Assembly: GCA_903909435.1 (NCBI GenBank)
Contig: CAIVVT010000255.1
Coordinates: 1-64,000, forward strand
DNA: 64,000 nt
Direction of reading: 5' to 3'
From: an uncultured Acidobacteriia bacterium
GTDB taxonomy: Bacteria; Acidobacteriota; Terriglobia; Bryobacterales; Bryobacteraceae
Part shown: one piece after another, positions 31,941 to 40,379 of the stretch
Layout: each line of letters starts with the position of its first letter
Position numbering within the stretch: position 1 is the first letter of the stretch
Notes under the pieces: model-generated
What the model was told of the DNA's origin: nothing
Database searches by the model: none
What the model saw: only the letters and a program-made list of their open reading frames with translations
Made by a program: the position numbers and the translations under genes

Positions 31941-33254
31941 GTGTTTCAAGTGTCTGAACTACTCGACGAAGTAATCGCGATCTGGCGGGGCTGCTCCGAG
32001 GCGCTTCCCGACCCCGCGCCGGCATCCCCCGAGCGGACCTACAGCGCGGAACTGCAGGCGCTGCACGAGCGGGAATTCGACCTGTTCCTGCAATCCGTGA
32101 AATCCGAGTTGACCGCGGTGCCGGCCGACCGGGCCGCACGGATTGCCGCGCAGGCCCGCATCAGCACCGCTTTCGTGCGGCTGGCGAGCGCGGGGCTGGA
32201 CCTCAACGGCGACCACCTGCGGCTGCTGCTGGACGGGGGCTTCTCTGCGATTGGGACCCGGTTGGGACGCCAGGCCCGGCGCCTGGAGGTGCCTGCGTCG
32301 GTGGCCGACATCCTGCAGGCCAGCCGCAACGCCTGGACCGCGTGCGGCCTCCAACTGCTGCTGGGCGAGAAGATGCGCCTGACGCCGTCCATCTTCGCTT
32401 ACAGCATGTTGTATCCGGCGACGGACAACTACCTGGACGACGGCGGCATCGCGGGCGAGGAGAAGCTTGGGTTCAGCCTGCGCTTCGGCCGGCGGCTGTG
32501 CGGCGAAGACGTGACGCCCGTCAACCGGCACGAGATCGAGATCTGGCGGCTGGTGGCCATGATCGAAACGGAGTACCCGCGCGGCAGCAGCTGGGGGGTG
32601 TATGCCGGATTGCTCGGGATCCACAAAGCCCAGCAGGAGAGCGTGCGCTTTCAACGGCGCGGCCCGGGCGGGGACGAGGAGGCGCTGCTGCGCGTCAGTT
32701 TCGACAAAGGTGGCGCGTCGGTGCTCGCCGACGCACGGCTGGCCTCCCCCGGGCTCTCGCCCGCAGCGGAGCGCTTCGCCTACTTCTGGGGCGTCTTTCT
32801 GCAGTTGGCCGACGATCTGCAGGACCTGCGCGAGGACCTGGACGACGGCGCAGCGACGCTGTTCACGCGTGCGGCAGGGCGCGAGCCGCTGGACGCGCTG
32901 ACCGCCAAGACGCTGCACTTCGGGACGCACGTGATGCAGTGCATGGACGGCCTGCCAAACGCCAAGTCCAATGGGGACGGAGTGGATTGGTGCGGCCCGC
33001 TGAAGGATCTGATCCGTACCAGTTCCCGCACTGTGGTGATCCGCTCGGTGGGCGAACTGGACGAGTTCTACTCGCCCGGATGCGTGGCGGCGCTGGAGGC
33101 TTACTCGCCCTGCCGCTTCGCTTTCCTGCGGGAGCGGCGGAAACAGATGGCGACGAGGCGGGCGGCGACGGGCCGGCTGTTTGAGGCGTTTCTGGCGGGA
33201 GACGACGACGAGCCGGCGTTTCCGCTGCTGCCGAGTTCGCTACTGCCGCGCTGA
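31941..33254 (+). CDS. Class I isoprenoid synthase-like enzyme, orphan
   Basis: 437 residues, mostly helical. Two Asp-rich motifs, 130 residues apart, mark a class I isoprenoid-synthase fold: DNYLDD at 162-167 and DDLQDLREDL beginning at 291. This is the arrangement of trans-prenyl transferases and squalene/phytoene synthases, which bind Mg-diphosphate. The rest matches neither squalene synthase nor chain-elongating synthases that I can recognise, and the protein is longer than typical FPP synthase (about 300). The start is uncertain (GTG at 31941 or 31950; no good Shine-Dalgarno). No terpene genes are nearby, so substrate and product are unknown. Confidence 0.75.
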   Translation: MFQVSELLDEVIAIWRGCSEALPDPAPASPERTYSAELQALHEREFDLFLQSVKSELTAVPADRAARIAAQARISTAFVRLASAGLDLNGDHLRLLLDGGFSAIGTRLGRQARRLEVPASVADILQASRNAWTACGLQLLLGEKMRLTPSIFAYSMLYPATDNYLDDGGIAGEEKLGFSLRFGRRLCGEDVTPVNRHEIEIWRLVAMIETEYPRGSSWGVYAGLLGIHKAQQESVRFQRRGPGGDEEALLRVSFDKGGASVLADARLASPGLSPAAERFAYFWGVFLQLADDLQDLREDLDDGAATLFTRAAGREPLDALTAKTLHFGTHVMQCMDGLPNAKSNGDGVDWCGPLKDLIRTSSRTVVIRSVGELDEFYSPGCVAALEAYSPCRFAFLRERRKQMATRRAATGRLFEAFLAGDDDEPAFPLLPSSLLPR

Positions 33255-33273
33255 CAGAAACGAGCTGCGCCGG

Positions 33274-33314
33274 GCGGGTTACCAACCCGCCGCAGGATAC
33301 CATCGTGCCCCACA
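33274..33314 (-). repeat. Palindromic repeat family A, copy 3
   Basis: On the minus strand this reads GTGGGGCACGATGGTATCC, then TGC and the palindrome GGCGGGTTGGTAACCCGCC. It differs from copy 1 (29125) by one base over the first 22. It sits 20 bases after the stop of the isoprenoid enzyme gene and could stabilise that message. Confidence 0.72.
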
Positions 33315-33371
33315 ATCGAACGGCGAACATAGGCCCTGCCGGGCAAGATTTGATTTGATAATTGGCCGTGA

Positions 33372-35285
33372 TCAGGCGCTGTCCGGAGCGGGCGGCGGAT
33401 CAATCGCGCCGGGCGCGGCTTCCACCTCTGGCTCGCCGGAATCCGTCGGAATCGCCGCCGGCCGGTTGAGCAGTCCGAGTACTCGCGCATACAGGCGGTT
33501 GCGAATATCGAAGCGCGTGGAGGCGCGCGTGACGTAGCGGACCAGGATCTCGATTCCGGTGGGACCGGGCCGCATGTCCACGGCGGGGACGCCGGAGAAC
33601 TGGCCGGCGCCATCGCGCCGTGTGCCGTGCTTCCACTCGACTTCGGCGAGCCGGGCGTCCTGCTCGGTCTCTTCAATCACGGCGTTGTGGATCAGCGCCA
33701 TCACCGCGTAAATGTCGCCGCCAACCGGGACAGTGAACCGGATCTCGTCCCACATCCACTGGCCGGTCGTCGAGAAGTTGAAGTACTGGCCTTTGATGGC
33801 GAAGCTGTTGACAAAGGTCACCCGGCGGCCCGTCGGATGGCCCTTGTCGGTCCAATTCCCGGTTTCCAGCACCGTCGTGCGGAACAGGCCGATCTCGGTC
33901 ACTTCTCCGCCGACCCCATTGATCTCGACCCAGTCGCCGACGCGAATCCCGTTCTTGCCCATCAGGACAAACCACCCGAAAAAGGCGACGATGAAGTCCT
34001 GCAAGGCCACGGTGATTCCCGCCGTCGCCAGTCCCAGGATGGTGGGCATCTGGTTGGGTGCGCCAAAGATGACGAACAGAATGGCCAGCACTCCGAGGAG
34101 TTGAATACCGAGTTTGAAGAGGATGCGGAGCGTGTGCGCGCGGCCGCGCTCCAGCATGTGGCGCTCAATCAGATGGCGCGCCAGCGAGTCGAAGAAGATC
34201 ACGCAAATCAGGATGAAGGCGATCAGGGAAAACGACTGCAGCATCAAGTGCAAGACGATGCGATGCTGCAGCAGGATCTGTGCCGACCATTTGCTGTAGA
34301 CGCCCGCGAGCTGCTGCTGGCTTTGGATCTGGTCGTTGCAGATGCTGAGCAACTGGCTGAGGGCGGTCCGGTTCTTGAGGCTGGCGAGCCGGGCGGACCT
34401 GGATAGGGCGGCAGCCGAGGCGGTGGACACCTTGATCTGGTTCACCAGGTCGTTGTGCTGTCTGGAGAGCGTCGCCTGGTCATCCTGCGCCCGCTGCATG
34501 GCCTGTTGAACCAGTACGTAGCGGGTGCGCTGTTCGAACCAGGCGGTGACGCGGCTGGCGAGCGTGCCGTGCCCCTTGGCGGCGACCGTCGCAACCTGGC
34601 CTTGCGACGCCACTTTGGAGTCGTAGTCCTTCATTTCGGCTTCGTGCGCGGCCAGCTCCGCCTGGACTCGACCGGGCTCGTCGCCGCCGGCGCGAGCGAG
34701 GTCCTGCTGCGCGTCGGCGAGCAAGTCCGAGTCGAGTGCGAGTTGTGCTTTGGCGATTTCGAGATCGTCTCCCAACTCCAAGGCGGCGGAGGGCTTGGCG
34801 TTGGCAATCTGGTCGGTCAGGCTCTGTACGAGCGCTTTGTCGTCTCCGACGATTTCTTCGATGCGCTGGACCCGCTGGGAGAGCGCGAGCGCCTCGCCGG
34901 TGAGTTTGCCTTGCTGCAGGTTGGCCTGACGCAGGGCGAAGGCAAACGCCTGGTCTACCTCATGGTCGGCGAAGCGCTGTGCCTGGCTGGCGAACTCGAT
35001 TTCTTCCGCCGTGACCGCGAGTGAAGCAATGGCATGGGCCGTCTGCCAGGGGCGCAGATCCACGTGGACTTGCCCGGGGGCGAGGCGGCGCGCCTCAGCT
35101 TGCTTCCTGAGGAACGGGAGCGCCGTCATGGCGTCGCGCGTGACCCAGGCAAAGACCAGAAACAGGATGAACGCCACGAGCAGGCCCGCTACCAGCAGCA
35201 GCCTGGTCCGCCCGAGGATGCGGTGGAGCAGGTGGGCAGCCTCGGGCGGGTTAGCGGAAGTGGCGTCCATTGGGTTGATCGGCAC
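33372..35285 (-). CDS. Mechanosensitive ion channel (MscS family) with long coiled coil
   Basis: 637 residues. One N-terminal membrane helix (about 28-47) is followed by some 280 residues of Ala/Gln/Asp-rich coiled coil, predicted periplasmic. Three further helices then lead into the MscS pore and beta domain (ILGLATAGITVALQDFIVAFFGW, then GIRVGDWVEINGVGGEVTEIGLF). MscS-like channels release solutes under hypo-osmotic tension. The large extracytoplasmic domain resembles MscK/YbiO-type relatives more than E. coli MscS (286 residues). The start is GTG at 35285 or ATG at 35270; neither has a strong ribosome-binding site. The C-terminus is Pro/Ala-rich. Confidence 0.88.
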   Translation of the reverse strand: MPINPMDATSANPPEAAHLLHRILGRTRLLLVAGLLVAFILFLVFAWVTRDAMTALPFLRKQAEARRLAPGQVHVDLRPWQTAHAIASLAVTAEEIEFASQAQRFADHEVDQAFAFALRQANLQQGKLTGEALALSQRVQRIEEIVGDDKALVQSLTDQIANAKPSAALELGDDLEIAKAQLALDSDLLADAQQDLARAGGDEPGRVQAELAAHEAEMKDYDSKVASQGQVATVAAKGHGTLASRVTAWFEQRTRYVLVQQAMQRAQDDQATLSRQHNDLVNQIKVSTASAAALSRSARLASLKNRTALSQLLSICNDQIQSQQQLAGVYSKWSAQILLQHRIVLHLMLQSFSLIAFILICVIFFDSLARHLIERHMLERGRAHTLRILFKLGIQLLGVLAILFVIFGAPNQMPTILGLATAGITVALQDFIVAFFGWFVLMGKNGIRVGDWVEINGVGGEVTEIGLFRTTVLETGNWTDKGHPTGRRVTFVNSFAIKGQYFNFSTTGQWMWDEIRFTVPVGGDIYAVMALIHNAVIEETEQDARLAEVEWKHGTRRDGAGQFSGVPAVDMRPGPTGIEILVRYVTRASTRFDIRNRLYARVLGLLNRPAAIPTDSGEPEVEAAPGAIDPPPAPDSA

Positions 35286-35307
35286 AGGATAAGCTCTCGA
35301 AAAAGCT

Positions 35308-35329
35308 GGGCGGAACCGGAGATCCGCCC
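35308..35329. terminator. Small hairpin between mscS-like and oxidoreductase genes
   Basis: GGGCGGA (35308-35314) pairs with TCCGCCC (35323-35329) around an 8-base loop. It sits just after the stop of the minus-strand oxidoreductase gene (35340). No U-tract is present on that strand, so termination is only suggested. Confidence 0.4.
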
Positions 35330-35339
35330 TGCTACCAGA

Positions 35340-36560
35340 TCAGATGATCTCTTCGGTGGCCGGGTCCCAATGCACGGGCGTCTGGCGGCGGTAGGAAGTG
35401 ATCGCCATCTGGCAGGCGACGGCCGCGCGGAACCCGATTTCAAAGGGCGCATTGGTCGCTTCGCGGCTGCGCACGCAATCGAAGAAGTTCTGCATGTGGC
35501 GGCCGGTGAAGTCGAGATACTCCGCGTCGGCGGTCGCGGGCGCTGCGGCGCTGTGCACGGAATGGCCGGGCTGCGGCGAGAACTCCACATGGTCCGATTG
35601 GCGGTGGATCAGCGTGCCCTGGCTGCCGAAGGCGTAATCGTCGGTCTCTCCGAAGTAGTCGTTGCCGAACATCGAGATCCAGTTAAAAATCAGCTTGCCG
35701 GAGTGGCTCATGCTGACGTTCATGGTGTCGGGCACCTGCATCTGCGGCGAGCGGAAGTTGCCTCCGGTCATGTTGACCATGTTGGGCACGTCCAGGTCCA
35801 GCGCGGCGGTCCAGAACCCGACCTGGTGCACCATGTTTTCAAACACGTTGCCGCCTGAATAGTCCCAGTAGAAGCGCCAGTTCATGTAGCGCTGCGGGTC
35901 GAACGGATAGGGCTTGGTCTCGGCTTGAAACAGCGTCCAGTCGATGTGCTGCGGATCGCAATCGGGCGGCACCTGCCGCAGCCAGCCGCCGTAGGGAGCG
36001 TTGCGGAAGTGGTGCGCCTGCACGGCGGTCAACTCGCCCAGCTTGCCGCTGGCGATGATCTCGCGCGCCTTCCGCAGCCCTTCGCCGCTGTTCATCTGCA
36101 TGCCGACCTGGACGACGCGGCCAGAGCCGTTCAGGGCCTGCCGCATGCGGCGCGCGTGCCCCGGGTTGAAGGCCAGGGTCTTCTCCTGGTAGACGTCCTT
36201 GCCGGCCTGGATCGCAGCCACGAAGCTCAACACGTGCTGGTGCTGCGGCGTGGCGATCAGCACCACGTCCACCGCTTTGTCTTCCAGCAGCTTGCGGTAG
36301 TCCTGATAGGTGTGGATGCCCGGCGCGATGGCGTTCACCTCGTCCAGGCGGCGCGTGTAAACGTCCGCGACGGCGACGGGTTCGACGCTCTTGCACTTCA
36401 TGGCGGCACGGAAGATCTCCTTGCCTCTGGCGCCGCCGCCGATCAGCGCGAAGCCGATGCGGTCGTTCGCGCCAATGACGCGGGAAGCGGCGAGTGCGGG
36501 AGACGCCACGGCGGCGGCTCCGGCGGCCATCTGGGTAAGAAAAGTCCTGCGATTCGGCAT
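35340..36560 (-). CDS. Gfo/Idh/MocA-family oxidoreductase, Tat-exported
   Basis: A 406-residue NAD(P)-dependent oxidoreductase. The N-terminus (MPNRRTFLTQMAAGAAAVAS) is a twin-arginine signal, as in the many exported family members of Acidobacteria and Planctomycetes. The Rossmann motif is IGFALIGGGARG, and the EKP-like dinucleotide motif reads QEKT (Lys127). The C-terminal domain has the family's PYGGWLR and FYWDYSGGN segments. It begins 19 bases after the sugar isomerase-like gene and is surely co-transcribed with it. Together they suggest periplasmic sugar modification, but the substrate cannot be read. Confidence 0.9.
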   Translation of the reverse strand: MPNRRTFLTQMAAGAAAVASPALAASRVIGANDRIGFALIGGGARGKEIFRAAMKCKSVEPVAVADVYTRRLDEVNAIAPGIHTYQDYRKLLEDKAVDVVLIATPQHQHVLSFVAAIQAGKDVYQEKTLAFNPGHARRMRQALNGSGRVVQVGMQMNSGEGLRKAREIIASGKLGELTAVQAHHFRNAPYGGWLRQVPPDCDPQHIDWTLFQAETKPYPFDPQRYMNWRFYWDYSGGNVFENMVHQVGFWTAALDLDVPNMVNMTGGNFRSPQMQVPDTMNVSMSHSGKLIFNWISMFGNDYFGETDDYAFGSQGTLIHRQSDHVEFSPQPGHSVHSAAAPATADAEYLDFTGRHMQNFFDCVRSREATNAPFEIGFRAAVACQMAITSYRRQTPVHWDPATEEII

Positions 36561-36579
36561 AGTTACCTCCCCAGCGCGC

Positions 36580-37476
36580 TCAGCCGGCGCTGGAATACTT
36601 TCTGCATAGGGTCTTGATCTTCTCGACGAGTTTGGGCACGCCCGTCAGCGGGTCCTCGTCCGCTTCATATTCCGCTGACAGGTAGCCCTTGAATTCCTGT
36701 TTCACGAACATCCGCCAGACGCGGTCGAGGTCGAGCGGCGTCTTCGCATCGCCCCAGTAATCGCGGATGTGGGTGTTGGTCGCGTACGGCAGGCAGGTCT
36801 CGATATGTTCGTACGGAGTGTCGCGGAAATTGCTGATATCCAGCGTGCAGCCGGCGTACGGCGAATTGACGCGGCGCAGAATCGCGACGACGTTTGAGGA
36901 CTTGACGGTGAGACCCATGTGCGTCTCGAGGCCGAGCGTGATGCCTTTTGTTCCCGCGTAATCGCAAGCGGGTTTCATGGTCTCCGCCACCCAGTCGACA
37001 CCCTGGGCATCCGTGGCGCCGGCCGGTGGAGCATCGCCGAACACGCGCAGGTGGGACGCGCCGAGATGCTCCGTGGCGTCCACCCATTTGACGATGGTCT
37101 CGACGATCTCTTTGCGCTTGGCCACGTCGGGCTGGCACATCTGCGCACCAATCGACAAACCCGAGATGGGCATGCCCTGCCGCTGGGCGAAGCGCCGCAG
37201 AGTGGCGAGGTAGGCCGCATCGGTGGACTTCAACCAATAGGTCGTGATTTCGACGCCGAGGACGCCGAGTTCCACTGCTTTGACGATGAAGTCCTCCATC
37301 GTCATCGATCCCGCCTTCAGGTACTTGCCGTAGGAGTAGGCGCAGAGACCGGGCAGCAGGCGGGCGCGCGGGGGCTCGGTATTTGTTTGCGCCTGAGCCG
37401 CGCCGGGCAGCGCGGCGGCCGTCCCGGCTGCGGTCAAAACCGACAGCATTTCCCGGCGGTGAATAGGTCTGGGCAT
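36580..37476 (-). CDS. Sugar phosphate isomerase/epimerase-like TIM-barrel protein, exported
   Basis: 298 residues of the xylose-isomerase-like TIM-barrel fold (AP endonuclease 2 superfamily). Metal-site segments are recognisable: GLETHMG (Glu/His), CTLDISNF (Asp), YATNTHIRDYWG (His) and YLSAEYEADED (Glu). The N-terminus has MPRPIHRREMLSVLTAAG and an Ala-rich stretch ending AQAQ, a Tat-like signal peptide (HRREML). I chose the ATG at 37476 because it opens this signal. A frame to 37512 adds 12 residues. It is the first gene of a two-gene operon with the Gfo/Idh oxidoreductase. Confidence 0.87.
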   Translation of the reverse strand: MPRPIHRREMLSVLTAAGTAAALPGAAQAQTNTEPPRARLLPGLCAYSYGKYLKAGSMTMEDFIVKAVELGVLGVEITTYWLKSTDAAYLATLRRFAQRQGMPISGLSIGAQMCQPDVAKRKEIVETIVKWVDATEHLGASHLRVFGDAPPAGATDAQGVDWVAETMKPACDYAGTKGITLGLETHMGLTVKSSNVVAILRRVNSPYAGCTLDISNFRDTPYEHIETCLPYATNTHIRDYWGDAKTPLDLDRVWRMFVKQEFKGYLSAEYEADEDPLTGVPKLVEKIKTLCRKYSSAG

Positions 37477-37661
37477 AGCGGCTGGCACTCCCTCCCGAAC
37501 GCGCACAGGCAACTAGCATTCTAATCCTACGCGGGGGGCTGCACGGCAGAAGCCGGAATCCGAAGCGTTTTCGTTGGAGCAGCGAGAGCGAATGCACAAT
37601 GCCGTCAGCGGACTCGAGTTCGCGGCCCGGTGGCACGGCGATACAGGATTACCCTGGAGGC

Positions 37662-38282
37662 ATGCTCCGTAGTGGCCCGGTACTGAAGGATGGGTACGTA
37701 GAGGTTCCGCACGGCAGGCTGGCCGCCGTCGTGACCTTCCTCGAGATGACGACGCCGCCGCAGTTGCCGCCTGCGCGCGCAGCGACATGCTCGATCCGGC
37801 GGGTGGAAGCACCGGAGCCCGATTGGTATCGGAGCCTCTACCGGGCGGTGGGGGAGCAGTGGCTGTGGTTCGGCCGCCTGCGCATGCCGGACGAGGAACT
37901 GGCGGAACGCATCCGCCATCCCGCCAACGAGATCCACGCGCTCAGCGTCGACGGAGTGGACAAAGGATTCGCCGAGCTGGACCGGCGAGTGCTTCCCGAA
38001 ATCGAAATCGCTTACTTTGGCGTGACGCCGGACTTGGTCGGGCAGGGCATGGGCAGCCAGCTGATGCGCCACACGCTGGAGCAGGCCTGGTCGCACAAGC
38101 CGCGCCGGGTGCATCTGCACACCTGCACGCTGGACCATCCCAACGCCTTGCAGTTCTATTTGAAATGGGGCTTTCAAGCCTACAAGCGTGCGGTGGAGGT
38201 AGCTCCCGATCCGCGCCTGAGAGGGGATTCGCCCGTGAGTGCGGCTCCGCAAATCCCGCTGATCGGCGCCGCGTCCAGGTAA
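37662..38282 (+). CDS. GNAT family N-acetyltransferase
   Basis: About 206 residues with the acetyl-CoA-binding core of GNAT enzymes: EIEIAYFGVTPDLVGQGMGSQL contains the R/Q-x-x-G-x-G/A-type P-loop (VGQGMGS), followed by VHLHTCTLDHPNALQFYLKWGF, the usual C-terminal helix and strand. The acceptor is unknown. The start is uncertain: the ATG at 37662 has GGAGG too close upstream (two bases), and an earlier in-frame ATG at 37599 would add 21 residues without a good ribosome-binding site. The C-terminal 25 residues look disordered. It is convergent with the PhzF gene. Confidence 0.8.
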   Translation: MLRSGPVLKDGYVEVPHGRLAAVVTFLEMTTPPQLPPARAATCSIRRVEAPEPDWYRSLYRAVGEQWLWFGRLRMPDEELAERIRHPANEIHALSVDGVDKGFAELDRRVLPEIEIAYFGVTPDLVGQGMGSQLMRHTLEQAWSHKPRRVHLHTCTLDHPNALQFYLKWGFQAYKRAVEVAPDPRLRGDSPVSAAPQIPLIGAASR

Positions 38283-38295
38283 ACCGCTCCGGTCC

Positions 38296-39087
38296 CTACA
38301 GCCGGATCATCCCTTCCAGGAACGGCGCCGCGCGACCGGCGATGGTGACCCGGTCCCCGTGCAGCTCGCAGTAGAGTTCGCCGCCGCGTTTCGAGATCTG
38401 CCGCGCGTACATGTGCGTCTTGCCGAGCCGTTCGGCCCAATACGGGACCAGGGTGCAGTGCGCCGAGCCCGTGACCGGGTCTTCCGGCACGCCCTTTGCC
38501 GGAGCGAAGAAGCGGCTTACGAAGTCGCAGGCGTGCTCGCCCGGCTTTCCCGGAGCGGTGACGATCACGGCGAAACGGTCGATCTTCGACAGCAGGGTCA
38601 TGTCCGGATCCAGCGCACGGACGTCCTCTTCCGATTCGTAGACCACCATGTAATCCCGAGCCGCCCAAATCTCGACGGGATTGCCGCCCAGAGCCTCCAG
38701 CAATGGCGGCGTGGCGCGCACGGGTTCGGGCCTGCGGGAAGGGAAGTCGAGCGCCAGCAAGTCGCCCTTGCGAGTCACCTGAAGCTCCCCGCTGCGCGTC
38801 TGGAAGGTCACAGCGGTGCGGCCAGGCTCCAGCTTCTCGAAGATGACCCAGGCCGAAGCCAGCGTCGCGTGCCCGCACAGGTCCACTTCCACCCCGGGCG
38901 TAAACCAGCGCAAATGGTAGGTGTCGCCCTGCCTGATGAAGTAGGCCGTCTCGCTGAGGTTGTTCTCCGCGGCGATGGCCTGCAGGGTGTGGTCCGGCAG
39001 CCACGCTTTCAACGGGCAGATGGCGGCGGGGTTGCCACTGAACGGAGTGCGGGCGAAGGCGTCGATCTGGTAAACCGGGATCTCCAT
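38296..39087 (-). CDS. PhzF-family isomerase/epimerase
   Basis: 263 residues of the diaminopimelate-epimerase-like PhzF family. The opening PVYQIDAFARTPFSGNPAA and the catalytic glutamate Glu46 in ENNLSETAYF are diagnostic. GHATLASAWVIFE and PVTGSAHCTL are the other conserved blocks. PhzF itself isomerises a phenazine precursor, but most homologues outside phenazine producers have no known substrate and no phenazine genes are here. Length is normal. No signal peptide. Confidence 0.92.
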   Translation of the reverse strand: MEIPVYQIDAFARTPFSGNPAAICPLKAWLPDHTLQAIAAENNLSETAYFIRQGDTYHLRWFTPGVEVDLCGHATLASAWVIFEKLEPGRTAVTFQTRSGELQVTRKGDLLALDFPSRRPEPVRATPPLLEALGGNPVEIWAARDYMVVYESEEDVRALDPDMTLLSKIDRFAVIVTAPGKPGEHACDFVSRFFAPAKGVPEDPVTGSAHCTLVPYWAERLGKTHMYARQISKRGGELYCELHGDRVTIAGRAAPFLEGMIRL

Positions 39088-39122
39088 GCAAGTAGTTTAC
39101 GCCGGGCGCGCTTACGGTCGTT

Positions 39123-40304
39123 CTACTTCAGCTTTTCAAGCCACAGGCTGCTGGCGTTTGTGTCTTCCAGGCCGGGGAAAGCGGCGCTCACCTCGGCGGG
39201 GTACTTGCGGACCATCAGGTCGTTGAAGAACAGCACGCGGAAGGTACTGCTGTACTGCAGGAACGCCCTCAGGATGTAGGTCTCGTTCCACGAACGGTTG
39301 TCCTGCAGCACCCACGATTCGGGGTACTCGAACGGATAGTAAATGTCGTGGACGTGCACCAGCACACCGGGCGCGAGCGCGGGCAGAATCCGGAACAGAA
39401 TGTCGCACACGTCGCTCCCCGTCCGGGCCACGTGCGACGTTTCCAGGCTAAGAATGTCGCCGCGCTGCAACTGCGCCAGCACCTCGTCCGGCACTTCCTG
39501 GGCGCGCTGGGCGTGCACGCGCGCATGGTAGGAATCGAGCGGCGGCAGCAGCGATAGGACCCCCTCCGGCTGCGGGTCGAAGAAGTTCAAGTCCAGGTTG
39601 TGATCGAGGAAACGGTCGTTCACGTCCATCGCCAGGAGCGAGGCGAAGCCGCAGCCGATTTCGACCAGGTGCGAGGGCTTGTATTCCAGCAGCATCGCGA
39701 ACATGAGCGCTGCGTCGGCGTGACCGAAATGACCGTTTTGGGTGTAGTAACGCCAATCCGGCGCGGGGCCGCCCCGGAACGGGAAGCGGGGCCCATGTTC
39801 GCCCAGCCAGCCGAGCAGCGCCAATTGGGCCGGCTCGTCGATCGGCAGGTCCGGCCGGTCCGCCAGCGCGGTCAGGGCGCCGGTTTCCCCATCGGCCGAA
39901 ACAGCCCGCCGGACGAAGGGGTCGTTGGGATCGGTCACCGGAGAGTGGACATGGCCGGGCGGCGCCCACAGCCGGTCGCGCAGCAGCGAGAGCTCCGCAC
40001 GAACTTCGCCGAGATCCTTGTCCAGCGCGTCCTTTTCCTCGAGCAGCTTTTCGTAGAGCACGCGAACCGCGTCGCGCTCGTACTGACAGGCGACCACCTT
40101 TTGGGCTTCGTCTTTCAGTTCGGACTCGCGCTGCCTGGATTCCTGCAACTCCTTTTCAAGGCGCCCCGATTGGGCCTGAAGTTTGTTGCGTTGCGCTTGG
40201 ATGTCGAGCGTCTGCAGCCGGAGTTCTTCGGTTTCCCGGTGGAGTTCGTCTACCAGCGCGGCCAGTTTGCGGTATGAAGGGAATATTTGAGCCAAAGGCA
40301 CCAT
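39123..40304 (-). CDS. Class I SAM-dependent methyltransferase with N-terminal coiled coil
   Basis: 393 residues. About 100 N-terminal residues form a heptad-rich coiled coil (LHRETEELRLQTLDIQAQ, RLEKELQESRQRESELKDE). The C-terminal 240 residues are a methyltransferase domain of the Methyltransf_24 type with SHLVEIGCGFASLLAM as the SAM-binding loop, GDILSLETSHVARTGSDV and LVHVHDIYYPFEYPESW. In my experience the latter segments are shared with methyltransferases of polysaccharide and cell-surface loci. The coiled coil could mediate oligomerisation or length sensing. The start codon is an ATG at 40304. The divergent side holds only a short gap to the sigma-54 regulator. Confidence 0.85.
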   Translation of the reverse strand: MVPLAQIFPSYRKLAALVDELHRETEELRLQTLDIQAQRNKLQAQSGRLEKELQESRQRESELKDEAQKVVACQYERDAVRVLYEKLLEEKDALDKDLGEVRAELSLLRDRLWAPPGHVHSPVTDPNDPFVRRAVSADGETGALTALADRPDLPIDEPAQLALLGWLGEHGPRFPFRGGPAPDWRYYTQNGHFGHADAALMFAMLLEYKPSHLVEIGCGFASLLAMDVNDRFLDHNLDLNFFDPQPEGVLSLLPPLDSYHARVHAQRAQEVPDEVLAQLQRGDILSLETSHVARTGSDVCDILFRILPALAPGVLVHVHDIYYPFEYPESWVLQDNRSWNETYILRAFLQYSSTFRVLFFNDLMVRKYPAEVSAAFPGLEDTNASSLWLEKLK

Positions 40305-40379
40305 TACAGGATGCCACGTTGTCCGTGCTGCGGCGACGTTTTCACCCCGCCAAAGGCGCTTGCGCGGGAAAAGCGGGGA

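Noticed and set aside
37599-37661. Longer start of the GNAT gene
   Set aside because: No ribosome-binding site and no homology in the extra 21 residues, although the chosen start is also imperfect.
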